From contig NC_079887.1 of the NCBI RefSeq assembly GCF_029227915.1, positions 10,974,001-11,038,000 of the forward strand: a stretch of 64,000 nt of DNA, given 5' to 3'. Positions 1 to 30,390 of the stretch are shown here, one piece after another (the stretch's first letter is position 1; each line of letters begins with the position of its first letter). This DNA is from Hydractinia symbiolongicarpus. Taxonomy: Eukaryota; Cnidaria; Hydrozoa; Anthoathecata; Hydractiniidae. The position numbers and the translations under genes are program-made. The notes beneath the pieces were generated by a model. It was not told the origin of the DNA, did not search any database, and was given only the letters and a program-made list of their open reading frames with translations.

Positions 1-122
1 TATTTTTAATTGCTAACAAAAAAACCAGTTCTACTTGATTTTTCGCTCACAGGCAATAGTTATTGACTTCGTTTAACCTCCTGTGGCATCTACGCATAGT
101 ATCCATCTTTCTTACATCACAG

Positions 123-1244
123 GAACATTTTCTCGGCGAGGAGGACAAATGTATATGGATCTCACTTTCACGAACAAAGCCATGCAAGGAATGGGTGGTT
201 TCGCCATACAGTTCAACAAAAACAGTTTCGGTATTACTCCTACTTTATTGCAAGTTCAGTCACCGCTTTTACCTAATCAATCAGCTGATACATCTCTCCT
301 GTTGAATCCTGGTAAGTTAAACCAAACCGTGTATTTCTAAATTCAGATTCTTGCTGCACTTTTTTGTTCTACTTAGTTTTGAAAAAAGTGTTACGTGTAG
401 CCAGCATAACATTTTTTAGCATTTTGTTGCTGCAGAGTGTAGAATAAGTAATGAACAATAATCATGAACAATAAGCAATGTTTTCGCCTCTTTGGTAGTG
501 ATACACAGGACTTATGTGCCAAGTGTTTTTTTTTTAAAAAATGTTGGTCCACAACAACCAGAAACTCGTTGTGAAACATATGTGATGTAGATCTGTAGTC
601 GACTTCGGGGCTGTTCATATGGAAGTATTTCCTCGGGAACCGGGTAAATGTTTCAGCATGATATTTAGTCGAGATCTCGGATTGTTACAAACTTTTAACA
701 AAAATTTAGTTGCGTTCATATGAGAAAAAACATTTATCCGCCTACTGAGATCTCGGGTGCGCATGATTGAGATCTCGGTAAGCTGGTGATGCAATTTCGA
801 TTCGGCATAATTTTCAAAAATAAACAAAAGATTCTTATCGCAATAAACAATAGAAACTGATCACATGGTATTTTCTCACCCAAGAAAAAGTTTTTTCGCC
901 CATGCCATATGAACAGAAAGTAAAAATTATATGTTGAAATATTTCCCCGCTAAGTAAGAAAATATTTCCCATATAAACAGCCCCTTATGCACGCGTTTTC
1001 TAACGACCACACTCTTGTGTTTTAGGCGGCCCGATACAAAAGATGGAACCATTAAATAATCTTCAAGTCGCCATCAAAAACAACATCGACATTTTTTACT
1101 TTAGCTGCTTAATGCCTGCGAACATTCTTTTTCTCGAAACTGGAACAATGGGTACGACAAAGTTTTTGTTGATTCACGATGTTTGTAGACCTTTCTTGCT
1201 AGCACGTGAAAACAAAACTTCTGATTACTCCAGTTCTGTCTGTT

Positions 1245-1306
<62 letters not shown>

Positions 1307-3217
1307 CATATGTCTGTCCATATGTCTGTCTGTCTGTCTGTCTGTCCATATGTCTGTCTGTCTGTCTGTCTGTGTGCTATTTCTAGTAGTTAGTTCTATC
1401 TCCTTTAAATAAAGTAAACAATGAACTTTGGGTTATGGGAAGTTTGAGAAATATTTTCTTCTGTTAGTTTTGCTTTTGTTGTTTGTCTACTGCTATATTA
1501 AAAACATTTTCTTGATGTTGTTCTTGTATATCGCAGATCGTAAAAAGTTCCTAAGCACGTGGCAAGAGATTCCAGGTACTAACGAAGTTCAAAACAACAT
1601 CACAGTGAAAGGTCTTAATTCGGGTAAGCGAGACTAAATAATAGACATTTTCGTATTATGGGAAAGGGTTAAAATTCTATTTTAGATTCAAAGGTTACCT
1701 CCAGTGAAAAATCAAGTTGAGCTCATATGAAAGAGCTCAAAAGGTTGTCTAGGAATTTGAATATTTCTTTTAAAATTCTTGATTATTTCTTTCGAATTTG
1801 AACTAAGAAGATTAATAATTATGCATGATGTCAAGAGTATCCTCTGCAAGAGAGTTAATTTGACATATTTCAAAAGCCATATAGAGTTAAAAATGTTTTA
1901 TGGCCGTTCACTTTGACGCGTTTTGAACATTTTACATAATTTTTTTATTTAGTTACCATAATTATGCTCAATGCTAACTCATGGCGTCACAATTTCGCAT
2001 AATTAGCCCTACTTTTAAGACAAATACCTCGAGAACGGATAAAGATTTTTCCAAAAAATAAAAAGATTTCTAGACAACTTTCAAAGATCTTTTATAGGAG
2101 CTCAACTTGATTTTTAGCGGGAGGTAACCTTTAAATTAAGTAGAACGTTCTGAAAAGTAATAAAGTGGCCAGTCAAAAGTAAATGAATGAATCAATTTAT
2201 AAATAAAAAATAAAATTAATAAAAAATGAATTAGTGAAAAAGGAAATCCTTGATTCATAAAATTTATAAAAGTAAAACGCTATAAGTTCTGATTTTTTTT
2301 TTCTTGTAGAAAGTATACAAAGTTTGTTGGAGGCTAACAACGTGTTTACGATTGCAAAGAGAACAGTTGAAGGCCAGGTATGTAGGTAGAAGTCTGAAAG
2401 TTGAAATACAGGTCACGTGCTGTATAGTGACCCGATTTAACATTTACACTGGCGTGCTAATTACAAGCAGAGGAAAAGGAATTTTGAGCCAGAAAATATT
2501 TGATGAGCTGTAAATAGTATACAAGGGGCGAGCTAAGTATTCTGTGATAGCAAATTAGATTTATACCTTCCATAATAAAGTAGTTTTATATTTTCGATAA
2601 CAAAGTAGTTTGACTTATTTTTTTTATTTTGTTGTTTAGGACATGCTGTATCAATCCCTACTACTTTTAAATCAGATCTGGGTACTTTCTGAAGTCAAAA
2701 TTATACCTGGTAACCCTGTAATACAGGTAAGTAAACAAAATGCTTGTCACCTACATAAATTATGGGACGTATTTTTTAAGTTATTTTTGATATAATTTTC
2801 CTTCCAATTCTGATCTTATATTGTTCCAAATTAAAAGTTTATTCTGTAAACTCTCGATATTATGAAACTCCGTCACATATCTTTTCCTTAAAAAACCGTT
2901 TAAATTCTTTTTCCGACTCTTGTTTTAACGAATTTTTTTCGTGACATCATGATTTCACTGGAGTCAATCTTTGGTGAAAACAGATTTTTTAGAATTAAGC
3001 TAATGATAGCACGTCGTCCTGTGTCCTCTCCTAAAAAGTGTTGTAAAACTGGAATTTTTTTTGCCTTTTTGCAAGATGTTGTCGTTGCCAAAATTTATTA
3101 GTTACCCCCATTGCTAAACTGTATTGTTGTTTTTTTGTTTAGCTATCAGTTAAAACAACAGTATTGGACGTCGTGCCCATGATCCAAAACATCTACCAAC
3201 AAGTTCTGCAACAATGA
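123..3217 (+). CDS. AP-1/AP-2 complex beta adaptin, C-terminal ear (5' part outside window)
   Basis: Beta subunit of a clathrin adaptor complex; the part present is the C-terminal appendage that recruits accessory proteins at clathrin-coated membranes. I joined six coding exons by GT-AG borders and phase: 123-311, 1026-1151, 1537-1623, 2310-2377, 2640-2726, 3143-3217 (stop TGA 3215-3217). Translations match the beta-adaptin ear in order: a GTF..GQMYMDLTFTNKAM stretch, FAIQFNKNSFG, the hallmark MEPLNNLQVA, NNIDIFYFSCL, FLSTWQEIP, NNVFTIAKRTVEGQDMLYQS and the final IWVLSE...PGNP segment with its conserved Trp. Exon 1 starts in phase 1, so at least one earlier exon lies left of the window (trunk and hinge absent). 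Introns carry two inverted-repeat elements and a microsatellite. Family is clear; AP-1 versus AP-2 cannot be decided because many invertebrates use one shared beta1/2 subunit. Confidence 0.93.
607..984. mobile_element. MITE-like inverted-repeat element in adaptin intron
   Basis: The ends are imperfect inverted repeats: GGGGCTGTTCATATGGAAGT at 607-626 pairs with the segment ending at 984 (ATATAAACAGCCCC). Inside are repeated GAGATCTCGG motifs near 668, 749 and 768. It is about 380 bp with no coding capacity, typical of a non-autonomous DNA transposon. I could not identify a clean target duplication. Confidence 0.55.
1233..1373. repeat. (TCTG)n microsatellite
   Basis: Tandem TCTG/CTGT tetranucleotide tract interrupted several times by CATA units, within the intron after the adaptin exon ending at 1151. 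It creates long artefactual open frames on both strands (Cys-Leu-Ser-Val and Asp-Arg-Gln-Thr repeats) that are not genes. Confidence 0.95.
1690..2132. mobile_element. MITE-like element with ~75-bp inverted repeats in adaptin intron
   Basis: The left arm (AAAGGTTACCTCC at about 1690 through AGGTTGTCTAGGAATT near 1757) is matched by its reverse complement at about 2064-2132 (TTCTAGACAACTTT through GGGAGGTAACCTTT). The arms share the interior words AATCAAGTTGAGCTC. The core has no open frame. A related right-arm fragment lies at 27795-27880. It is probably a non-autonomous DNA transposon. Confidence 0.65.
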
Positions 3218-4632
3218 ATCAAACCAGCTTAGATTTTCTCACCAATTATTTTTTTTTAGTTTTCGCTTCTGTCCTATTGCTTTCGAATTATATGCAATAT
3301 CAGTCAAACTTGATAGACTTAAGTGTCACTCTAATCCTTTTTGTAATTCGTATTGTTTTAGACTTTAGTCAATATTTTTTTGGATGTAGAATTATTGTGA
3401 AATATAAAATGTGGGATTAGTAACTTGTTTTTTTGTATTGTTCTGAATGGAAATTTCCTGAGTTTTATCTATCGTTTGTTGGAAAGGTCTTAAAAAAATT
3501 GAATTGTGCGGAATTTTATTCAGGCATAGATCTGATTTCTTATTTTTGAAATAAGAACGTAGTAATATCTTTCATTTAAGAAGCATATTCCATTTCCAGG
3601 AGTAGTGGTCATCATTTAAAAAGAGGGAGGATGGCTTCTTAACGTGGAGAAATTGTTACCAAAACTGCGAGCATTTTCATGCAGAGCAGAGTTACTTTCG
3701 AAATTTGACCATGATTTCGGTTTTCCAACTCCGTCTAAAAATTATTTCCATTCAAGTTGTACTTATCTGAAGTTAGTTAATTTTCGCGAATGCTTCGCAA
3801 TAAACCGTAAAATGGTTCGTTTGCGAAATTTGTTTTAAGCTGTTTGCTTAGTTGCTGAAAGGATACCAACTTCGCAACATAGCTGGTTCACATCAGAAAG
3901 CACGAAAATCCGTATTTCTGAACCTCGTTAACTCACTTTGCCCACGAATCCGCCATTAAAGGGTCAGGGGAAAAATTCTCAAAAAACTGTCTTTGCCACA
4001 CAGAGTCAATTGTTCGCATTATTTCACCAAAAGATTTATCTCAGAAAACTGACTTTGTCACATTGTGCAAAAAGATCAGAAAGAGTAATGATCCAATCCT
4101 GAGGAAAGCTGGGAAGGACGGGCACGTTATTTCATAGGATGGGTTTAAAAAAAAGCACGAAGAAGAAATAGTCAAAACATATTTTTCGTTAAAAAAACAT
4201 ACTGCAACGTAACGCATTTTAGATCAAGTATTTTGTCGGTAATTATGCTCATTCAAGCTAATTTTTTTAAAAAGAACAGTATTTCGCACATACTTAACGT
4301 ATTACAGCAGTACAAATATTTCTACCTTCCCCTTCTGCTGGTCTATAAATGGCGACTACTCGTTGACGTTTAGTTAACAAAGCCGTTTGTTTGCTTAAAA
4401 ATATATTGTGGCTGCTGAAGCTGTGTTTAACATTTGTTTGTTTGCAACACGACTTATTTTTGGTGCTGCAGTTTAAATACTAAATCTTAATTTGAGCAAA
4501 TAGAAGGCCACCATAAAACAGACCGGCAAAAAAAAATTTAAAAATATGTGGTTTTTAAAAAATATTACAGTAACGTCGTTGTAAGAGTGTTTAGGAGTTA
4601 ATGTTCTATTGACGTCTGTTGCGTGGTTGGCT
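3218..4632. other. Spacer between adaptin and PRPF8 3' ends
   Basis: This AT-rich spacer lies between two genes whose 3' ends face each other (tail to tail). I see no convincing coding segment; the short frames at 3214-3420 and 3644-3838 are low-complexity 3'-UTR or random. The 3'UTRs of both genes should lie here. Confidence 0.6.
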
Positions 4633-23570
<18,938 letters not shown>

Positions 23571-25165
23571 AACAGCAGGATGTATTTAATCTTGCTTCTT
23601 CAGATTGATTTAGTTGATGGAGAATTAGCTGCAATGAATGTTTATTTCTAAAAGCAGAACAAAAAATATGATATGTGATGACAAGATGTTGTATATTATA
23701 GTTGCTTAATATTGTTTTTCCAAAAAAAATTTCATAGGAAGACCGCTGGTGGTGTCCAGGGAATTCAATGAGGAAAACCATACACATTACAAATCGCAAG
23801 CATGAACACACACACCATTTTGTGAGAGACGTGCCATCACAATTTTTTTTTTTCACATTTTTTGTGGCCACATGTTTTTTGAAAGTAGTGAATATAAAAA
23901 AGAAAAGAAAGAAGAATATCATTTAAACTTAATTGTTACATTTTTTGCTGTTTTAAACAGCTTTTATTAATATAGTCCTGGGCACTAGCTTGTAAAATAC
24001 ATATCAACAACACCAAAAAATGATACCTGTCATACTGCTCTATTGCCAGAAGCAAATTATTTCAATATGCTATATGTGATTGGAAAGATATAAATAGATT
24101 AGAATAACATTCAACACAAAGGAAAAAACTGGCTCCATATACATATTTTACTAAAGTTTCCGTAAACAATGGCTTGAAAACGTTTAACGCAATATGAAAT
24201 CCAAAAACCTCACTGATGATGTTGCCCTAAATTGTTTGGCCTGGAGAATTGCAATACAACCTGGCTGTAGACATGCTCAACGTTCTAGCCTCATCAATAG
24301 GGAAAACAAACGATAAACCTGGAGTAAGAGAGTAAGTAACAAACTTTTGATTGTTCAGGTTGGTAAACACCATTTTTAAGTAACAACTAGACTAGTTGAC
24401 CTTTTGTGATAAAAAAAGTAAAATGATTTTTAAGTAATGATTTTTATCACCATTGCCACCATTTAACTTTCCATAATTTAATTTACATTTTTTTACAAAT
24501 AGTTACAAAATTATCATACATATGTGGGAATTTACAATGTGAACACAATGTTCAATGTTTCCAAAAGCCAAAACAGGGGCCTTTAGCAACAATAATTATC
24601 TAGCATCTGCTATAGATGAGTTGCGCATGTTTACAAAGTTCCATATTCTCGGATCCAGGTTGACATGCTTGAAATTTTCTGTTCATTTTTAACAAAAATG
24701 ACCATCATATTTAAATTCAGCACCAAGATTTATGAAAACATGCAAATTTTCAAGTTTATACACTACAAGTACAACTGCTTCTATTTGGCAGCCAAACTTT
24801 TGATGTGTATGAAGAAATAACCACACAAATTAACCGCAGTGAGAATTTTTCACTGCAGTTAGATATTATGGTCAAACTCTTTTAAAATTTAAAAACTTTA
24901 AATTACAATAAAATCCTGTTCTATTAATCTTTTAGTATTCTAAATTTTCTGTTATATAATTTTTGCTGATGAATCCAAATATGACATTAATTTTTCTCAA
25001 AAATTCCTTGATTTTTTAAAAATTTTGATATAGATAACTCCGATCCGAGAATATGTAGGTGCACCCTGACAGCCAAGAAAAGAAGGACTGCATAGGCAAG
25101 TCAAATCTTCATGCTAATTTATAGGTTTTTTTAGGAATATAAGGTTGAAAATAAATTGGAATTGT
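23571..25165. other. PRPF8 upstream region, no gene recognised
   Basis: Should contain the PRPF8 5'UTR and promoter. I see no convincing exon and no recognisable repeat except low-complexity AT stretches. Confidence 0.5.
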
Positions 25166-25169
25166 TTTT

Positions 25170-25390
25170 TCTCAGCTGTTGAGGGGGATAATTGGGTAAG
25201 AAAGTGTAGAGACTTGATAGTTCCTGGGGCAAAGCCCAAAGGCAGACCAAGAAAGTCTTCGCAGGAGGTTATGAGGACAGACTTGATACAAAGGAAGTTG
25301 AGTTTAGATCTAACAGTCTAGATGAGATTGAAGAGGGTCATTAATATACCCCGTCCAACCCATGCTAGCATGGAAAACAGACGTTAAGCC
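25170..25390 (+). pseudogene. Degenerate LINE-type retrotransposon 3' tail
   Basis: Plus-strand translation gives DNWVRKCRDL, then GAKPKGRPRKSSQEVMRTDL and QRKLSLDL, a stop/frameshift near 25318, then RPTHASMENRR and a stop. The GRPRK-x2-x-EV..DL pattern followed by a Pro-rich end is common at the C termini of non-LTR retrotransposon reverse transcriptase frames in invertebrates. Only about 70 codons remain and they are broken. The clade is not determined. Confidence 0.55.
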
Positions 25391-25879
25391 AAGAATCATG
25401 AAATTATCTTTTCTGTCCATTATGTTCTTGATGCAAAATCAAAACATTGCTTCACAGCAACGCAACTCATCCTCCTGCTATAGGCTAATTGTCAGTTCTC
25501 TTAAAAATGGAATCAGAAGACATCCAGAACTAAACAGCAGTACTTTGCTAGTAAACAATTCCACAGCAAAGTTACTGTCACTCTTCATCCACTCACTGTG
25601 CGTGAAGGCAAAACACAGAAAACAAAAAGCAGAAATAAAACTAGCTAGCTAGCTACAAAACAAAGAAGTTATCTTCTGATTAAAATCAAATTTTAAGAAA
25701 ACTAAAGGTTAGTAAATTAATAGAAGTAAGGGAGCCTTAACATTTATGAGAACCCTTCTGACCTGACCAAAACCGACCAATTGGCCAAGCAATCAAACAA
25801 GTGGCTACGGACGCCATTATCCTTGTTCATGCCTTCACATGGAGTGTCTGCGCGCGCATTTCTTCGAACGTTTTGAAGT

Positions 25880-26575
25880 CGTATATTAGGTAAAACGTCC
25901 GGGATCGATGATTTTTATGTAAAACGCTGAACATCGGAACAACCCGGAACACTAGAACTCCGAACAAGTAATATCCGGAACAACCTTTCAACAACCTGAA
26001 AACAATAATAAAATAGAAAATACATGCTGTTTTTTTACTGTTTCTTACTCTAAGGCTAATCTCCATTAGACGATTTACACGGCGATCGTTAAATATATCT
26101 TGACGACACATGCGCAAACATAAAAAAATGTCATCGCTCCGGCGGTAAAAATATCTGCTAACAAAACGTTGGCTTGCTGTAAAACGCAAAACAGCGGATC
26201 ACGTAACACGAAATGACCCGGAAAATACAGAAACCTTCTTTGTAAAATATTGTATTTACTATTTATTCCTGCATCTCCACTATTCACACACTAAACTTTT
26301 GTTGGCACCAATCTCGCTTTTCTAATCTCCGCATGCGCTATCCAGTCTTGTTATGTAGCTCTATGTTTTTCATATCTACTTTTAACATTTTTGAATGCAT
26401 ATTAAGTTAAAGTTTCAATTATGTGAATGTTGCGTTTTTTTATTGCATAGAACAATTCGCCCTACATTTTTTTGTGTTTTTTATGGTATCGGGATTCCGG
26501 GTTGTTCGTTGTTCCGTGTTCGGCGTTTTACAGCAAGCCCGAAAAGATATTTATTTAGCAGCAGTTTGATCTTTG
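25880..26575. repeat. Cluster of related repeats in direct and inverted orientation
   Basis: Three related ~60-bp blocks share a TGTAAAACGC core followed by CCGGAAC/CCGGAA words: near 25912-25990 (+), 26170-26225 (+) and inverted at about 26485-26560 (GTTGTTCCGTGTTCGGCGTT TTACAGCAAG). The inverted pair 26170/26560 could be the ends of a ~400-bp non-autonomous element. No coding capacity. Confidence 0.45.
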
Positions 26576-26579
26576 ACCA

Positions 26580-27514
26580 CCGGTTAAACATTTTGGGAAA
26601 TGGCTGAAAAGTAGAATCACATCTGCTGCAGACGACAGCAGGGATTAAATCAGGCGCTTTTTTATGTGTTTTGTTACTGTCACTTTTTTGTTTTACTTTA
26701 AAATTGGCGGTGGTAATTTTTTATATATATTGTTATCTCAGTTAATTGATTATAATTACATTATACCTTTTCTTAGGACCCAATGAGTCGAGAATGTTTT
26801 CTAATAAATATTTTAAATTTAAAATTATTTTTGCTAGTCTTTAGAAAGCAAGAAAATGCATTTTTCAAATTTCACGGAGTTGAAGGATCCATCACAGCTT
26901 TATCGGATCCGGCTTATTTGTCCACTAATAAATGTTTCTTTTCTTTTTATTTCCCCAAACCAATCAAGTTGGATAGCGCTACGATATAAAAATTTGAAAT
27001 AACTGATATGTTGACGATATGGATATAAGGACGTTAAATGTGTTTTTTTATGGAGTTGGCGTATTATACACTAGCTATCTAGATTTTGCTCCAAAAAATT
27101 ATCTTTGCTCAAACTTTCTAACATTGTTCTTAAAACTCCAAAATGTGTCTAGCTCTGCACTCTCACCTAGAATACTGAAACTTTTCACCTCCATAAAAGT
27201 TGTTATGAAGTCAAACCGAATCGCCGAAATGTCCCAACTTGTTATATGGCTGGTACAGTTGACACAAGAACCTCTTTTGTCCTGCTCAAGCAACTTCAAA
27301 AGCTCAATAAAAACTCTCACTTTGAGACGAAAATAAATATTCAATTAAAAACCATGTTTTTTCAATATTTATGTTTGTTCTGAATAAGCAGGTCGAAAAC
27401 TGAAACTTGGCGCTTAATCAGAACCTTAGCGCTTATGTCAAAGTTATTCCCTAAACCTGGCACATAATTGAGTCCTTGATGCCTAATTGGTCATTTACAG
27501 TAGCCTGAAAATAG
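26580..27514. other. Spacer, no gene recognised
   Basis: AT-rich. Two moderate plus-strand frames (26783-26989, 27019-27336) show no recognisable domain, no splice-linked partner and base composition like the surroundings; I treat them as non-coding. Confidence 0.5.
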
Positions 27515-27580
27515 CCTTTCGTAACTAATTATGTAAAAAAAAAAATTCCGATTTTTAAAAGGGTTGCTGCCACCCTTAAA
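27515..27580. repeat. Dispersed repeat, copy 1
   Basis: TTTCGTAACTAATTATGTAA, an A-run, then CCGATTTTTAAAAGGGTT and GCTGCCACC. An almost identical block is at 50450-50515, and the tail is found inverted at 33549-33568 (AAGGTGGCAGTAACCCTT). Probably a transposon terminus. Confidence 0.65.
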
Positions 27581-27794
27581 ACGAGTAAAAATATTTTTAG
27601 CAAACCACCTGTCCAATTTTCTTAATATAAACTGCGGCATTACTTCACATGAGGTAGAAGCTTAGTCAGTTTAGCTAATTATGTTAAATTATGACATCAT
27701 AAGTTAGATGTCGAAAAACAGACAAATCCTTAAACAGTACCCAATTTATATATCAGATGAGTAATTATCATATAGTCAAAATCTTAAACTGTTT

Positions 27795-27880
27795 AAATTT
27801 TCAAAAAATAAAAAGATTCATAGACAGCTTTTTTAGCTCTTTTATATGAATCCAACTTGTTCTTTTTGTGGGAGGTAAGC
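27795..27880. repeat. Fragment related to the 1690-2132 MITE
   Basis: TTCAAAAAATAAAAAGATTC, then TAGACAGC..TTTTAGCTCTTTTATATGAATCCAACTTG and GGGAGGTAAGCTTTAA mirror the right arm of the element in the adaptin intron (2050-2132). I found no left arm. Confidence 0.55.
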
Positions 27881-28027
27881 TTTAATCTGAGGCTATGCCA
27901 TAAACCAAGCACTTGGCACAAATTTACTGCAAGAGTATAAGAGAATTTCACTTAGTATAAAAGATTGAATAATTTCTATTACGAAATCTTTATATTTTTT
28001 CTTAAATTTTTAGAGTTAGTACAAAAC

Positions 28028-28537
28028 ATGCCTTTTCAGGCTCGTGCATCAAAAAGTTTTCTTACAAACGCACGACTTTGGTATCTGATGGATGCTCGAG
28101 ATCAACAAAATGGGCGATTGGCAGCGTATATTGCTGCCATTCTCTGTGGTAAAACGAAGCCAATATATCATCCATGCAGTGATCTTGGTGATCATGTTGT
28201 CGTAACTAATTGTAAACATATTGCTTTAATGGGAGAAAGGGAATGGGAGAGGAAAATATATAGACATCATACGGGTTATCCCGGTGGCTTTCGTGAAATT
28301 AAAGCAAGAGATGTATACAAGAAGGACCCTTGTCAGATTTTATGGAGGGCCGTACGTGGAATGATGCCAAAAACACGTTCTCGGAACAAATACATGAAAC
28401 GGTTACACTTATTTGAAGACGATAAACATCCTTATGCATCTAATATATACGCTAAATTGATAGCTCCTCATCCGATGCCAAGAAGATTGGATGAATATAC
28501 AGCAAAAGAGATTGAAAATTTCCCCCAAATTTTTTAA
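28028..28537 (+). CDS. MRPL13: Large ribosomal subunit protein uL13m (mitochondrial L13), intronless
   Basis: Nuclear-encoded protein of the mitochondrial large ribosomal subunit. ATG at 28028 to TAA at 28535-28537 gives 169 residues (human MRPL13 is 178). Features: N-terminal ARLWYLMDARDQQNGRLAAY, then KPIYHP..DLGDHVVVTNCKHIA, the uL13 signature HHTGYPGGFREIKA, then GMMPK and the mitochondrial-type C terminus RLHLFEDDKHPY..PHPMPRRLDEYTAKEIENFP, which separates it from cytosolic RPL13A. The in-frame codons before the ATG are AT-rich and a possible acceptor TTTTTAG lies at 28011-28017, so a 5'UTR intron may precede it. A transposon target site (TTAA, 28579) lies only about 42 bp past the stop, so the 3'UTR and polyA signal may come from the transposon. 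Confidence 0.93.
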   Translation: MPFQARASKSFLTNARLWYLMDARDQQNGRLAAYIAAILCGKTKPIYHPCSDLGDHVVVTNCKHIALMGEREWERKIYRHHTGYPGGFREIKARDVYKKDPCQILWRAVRGMMPKTRSRNKYMKRLHLFEDDKHPYASNIYAKLIAPHPMPRRLDEYTAKEIENFPQIF

Positions 28538-28900
28538 TGGTTGTACTTATATGTTCGAAATCTATAAAAATTGCGTCTTTAAAGGTACTGTCCGATTAAA
28601 AAACAATATCTTTTCTTTTGTTTTATTAAGTATCAAAAATAACGAAGATTGCACTCTTAAACAACAAAGATTTATCCAATACTTAGCACCATCGTTTGTT
28701 TGTTTTGATCTTGCTGCACTAGCCTACCATCTTCACGAACTTTCAAACGCGGCAAAAGGACTGGGTCAATTCATTATTCAGTACATTTTTGCTTGTGACG
28801 TAGTTACCTGGCTTCTTATTAGGCGAACCCCCCCGAATTGCGCATCGAACGACTAAATGTTTATTTATAATTTTTTTCCTTTGTTTAAAAAAGTTCTTCA

Positions 28901-30390
28901 TGAAGATAGCAATGAATGAAAATAATTCGCAGGTTCTAGGATTTCAATTCGAGCCGGAAAGAACAGCGAATGATGAGCTAGTTCCGACTTTTCAAGACGT
29001 AGACGAACATAACATTGGAAACCTTGTTGCTCCTACTCCTAAATGTGAGAGGATGCCCTCTTAAGTGTAGAATGTTTTTGCTGTCACGAGACAGACTCTC
29101 AGTCTTTTTCAGAAATATTTGAGTAGGTGTGCGATGATTCGCACGTGTAAATCAAGTAACGCGTGCGATGTAAAACGCACGTGCAAAGAATGTTACGCCT
29201 GCGATACGGGCTCCGAGGTTATTTTTGTTGCGCATTCATTTTGCGGTAGAAAAGTGGGGGACGTTTTAAATCGTGAACCCCAAACACGATGATCGAGCGT
29301 CTACTGGTATAGCGACTCTCTCAATCTTAACTTCCTTTTCTACATGTCCGAAATAGTATGCATGACTATACTGTCATTTTTATATTTATTGTTTATTTTT
29401 CACAAGCAAATAGGCAAAAATATGCTTTGTTTTCAAATTAAAAAAAATCTTTATCCACGTGGCTTAAACAAAACTTCAAAATTCATTCAAAAAGTTCAGC
29501 TACACTTTACCAAAATTTTTACAGAAAAAAATTTATACCGCCCGTGGGTTTCGGTTTTACAGGCATAAAGAAAAAATCCATTAAATTCGAACCTGCTATG
29601 GTTTCCAATTATTTTGTCAAATGAAGAAATTATCTACAATTAAATCCATGATAAAATGTCTATTCCGCCTGTAAGTGCAGTTTTGCAGACTTGCTTCATC
29701 CGTGCTTCGTCGGCGTTCACATCCGCATTAGTTAAGAACCGCATGGCTGGATTTCTTGTGTAAGACCTGGTTACCAACGACGAAGGAGCCAGGCAAAAGA
29801 GATTTATGTCTACGTAGTTCTTTTAACTAAGTCAGGAGTCGGTGAATTAGCTAGAATGGTCAGGTTGGCTATGAATAGGCTTGCTCGTGGATTAAAAGGA
29901 CCAGGACTATTCAATAATTTCTGAGATCTAAAAGTGTCCGACCAATACGGAAATCTATCGGACGTTTTGTCTGACGACTGTCCAAAAATTATTTCGAGGG
30001 CTGCCATCGCACGCTACAAAATGGATTTTATAGGTTGATTTTGAAAACTCAATATTTATTTTTCAGGCGTGCGATTAATCACACGCCTGAAACGATTTAG
30101 GCGTGTGCCAAGGCGTGCGCGTGCGATCGCACGCCTCTCCTGAAAAAGACTGGACTCTATTAAATATTTTCAATTACATGGTATAAAAGTTTCTACTCCT
30201 TCATGAGTAATTCTTAGATGCGAGTGTGATTGAGTAATATTGTAATATTTTTCAGATAAAAAATGTATTACGGAACACGAAGAATTCCGAGCGGTGGTTT
30301 TATTGAAGAGTACGCTGTGAACATCTTTGGTGGCACTCCATGACAGAGAGTTTCGAACGACCACCTAGTTACCAGCCCCCACTCACCTCC
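28901..30390 (+). pseudogene. P2X7 C-terminal-domain-like coding fragment, split and frameshifted
   Basis: Piece 1 (28901-29064) reads MKIAMNENN..VLGFQFEPE...PTPKCERMPS. After a frameshift at about 29062 it continues ECFCCHETDS (29070-29099). The nested transposon then intervenes, and piece 2 (30153 on) resumes DS followed by a probable short intron (GT near 30180, TTTTTCAG at 30254) and KCITEHEEFRAVVL, then an in-frame TGA. The FxFEP start, the CxxC..ECxCC cluster and the CITxHxxF motif are the pattern of the zinc-binding ballast domain of P2X7 receptors, which also occurs alone in many cnidarian proteins. Broken by a frameshift, stops and an insertion, so not functional here. Confidence 0.55.
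29100..30152. mobile_element. Nested DNA transposon with 13-bp TIRs and 6-bp target duplication
   Basis: Perfect 13-bp inverted termini CAGTCTTTTTCAG (29100-29112) and CTGAAAAAGACTG (30140-30152) are flanked by GACTCT on both sides (29094-29099, 30153-30158). Just inside each end are GC-rich GCGTGCGAT/CGCACG palindromic repeats (29127-29210, 30063-30138). Frames in the interior (e.g. minus 29810-30007 and the plus strand around 29850-30030) match nothing I know. It lies in the middle of the P2X7-C-like coding fragment. Confidence 0.8.

Noticed and set aside
1043-1412. Long frames on both strands across the TCTG tract
   Set aside because: They are translations of a microsatellite; only the first part of the plus frame (to 1151) is a real adaptin exon.
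25827-26287. Minus-strand frames of 120 and 70 codons
   Set aside because: They overlap the direct/inverted repeat cluster and contain no recognisable domain.
28028-28537. Cytosolic ribosomal protein L13A
   Set aside because: The C terminus (RLHLFEDD..., RRLDEYTAKEIENFP) and the N-terminal start fit mitochondrial L13, not the cytosolic protein.
28901-30390. Intact P2X receptor gene
   Set aside because: No channel domain or transmembrane segments; only the C-terminal ballast-like motifs are present and they are broken by a frameshift, stops and a transposon.
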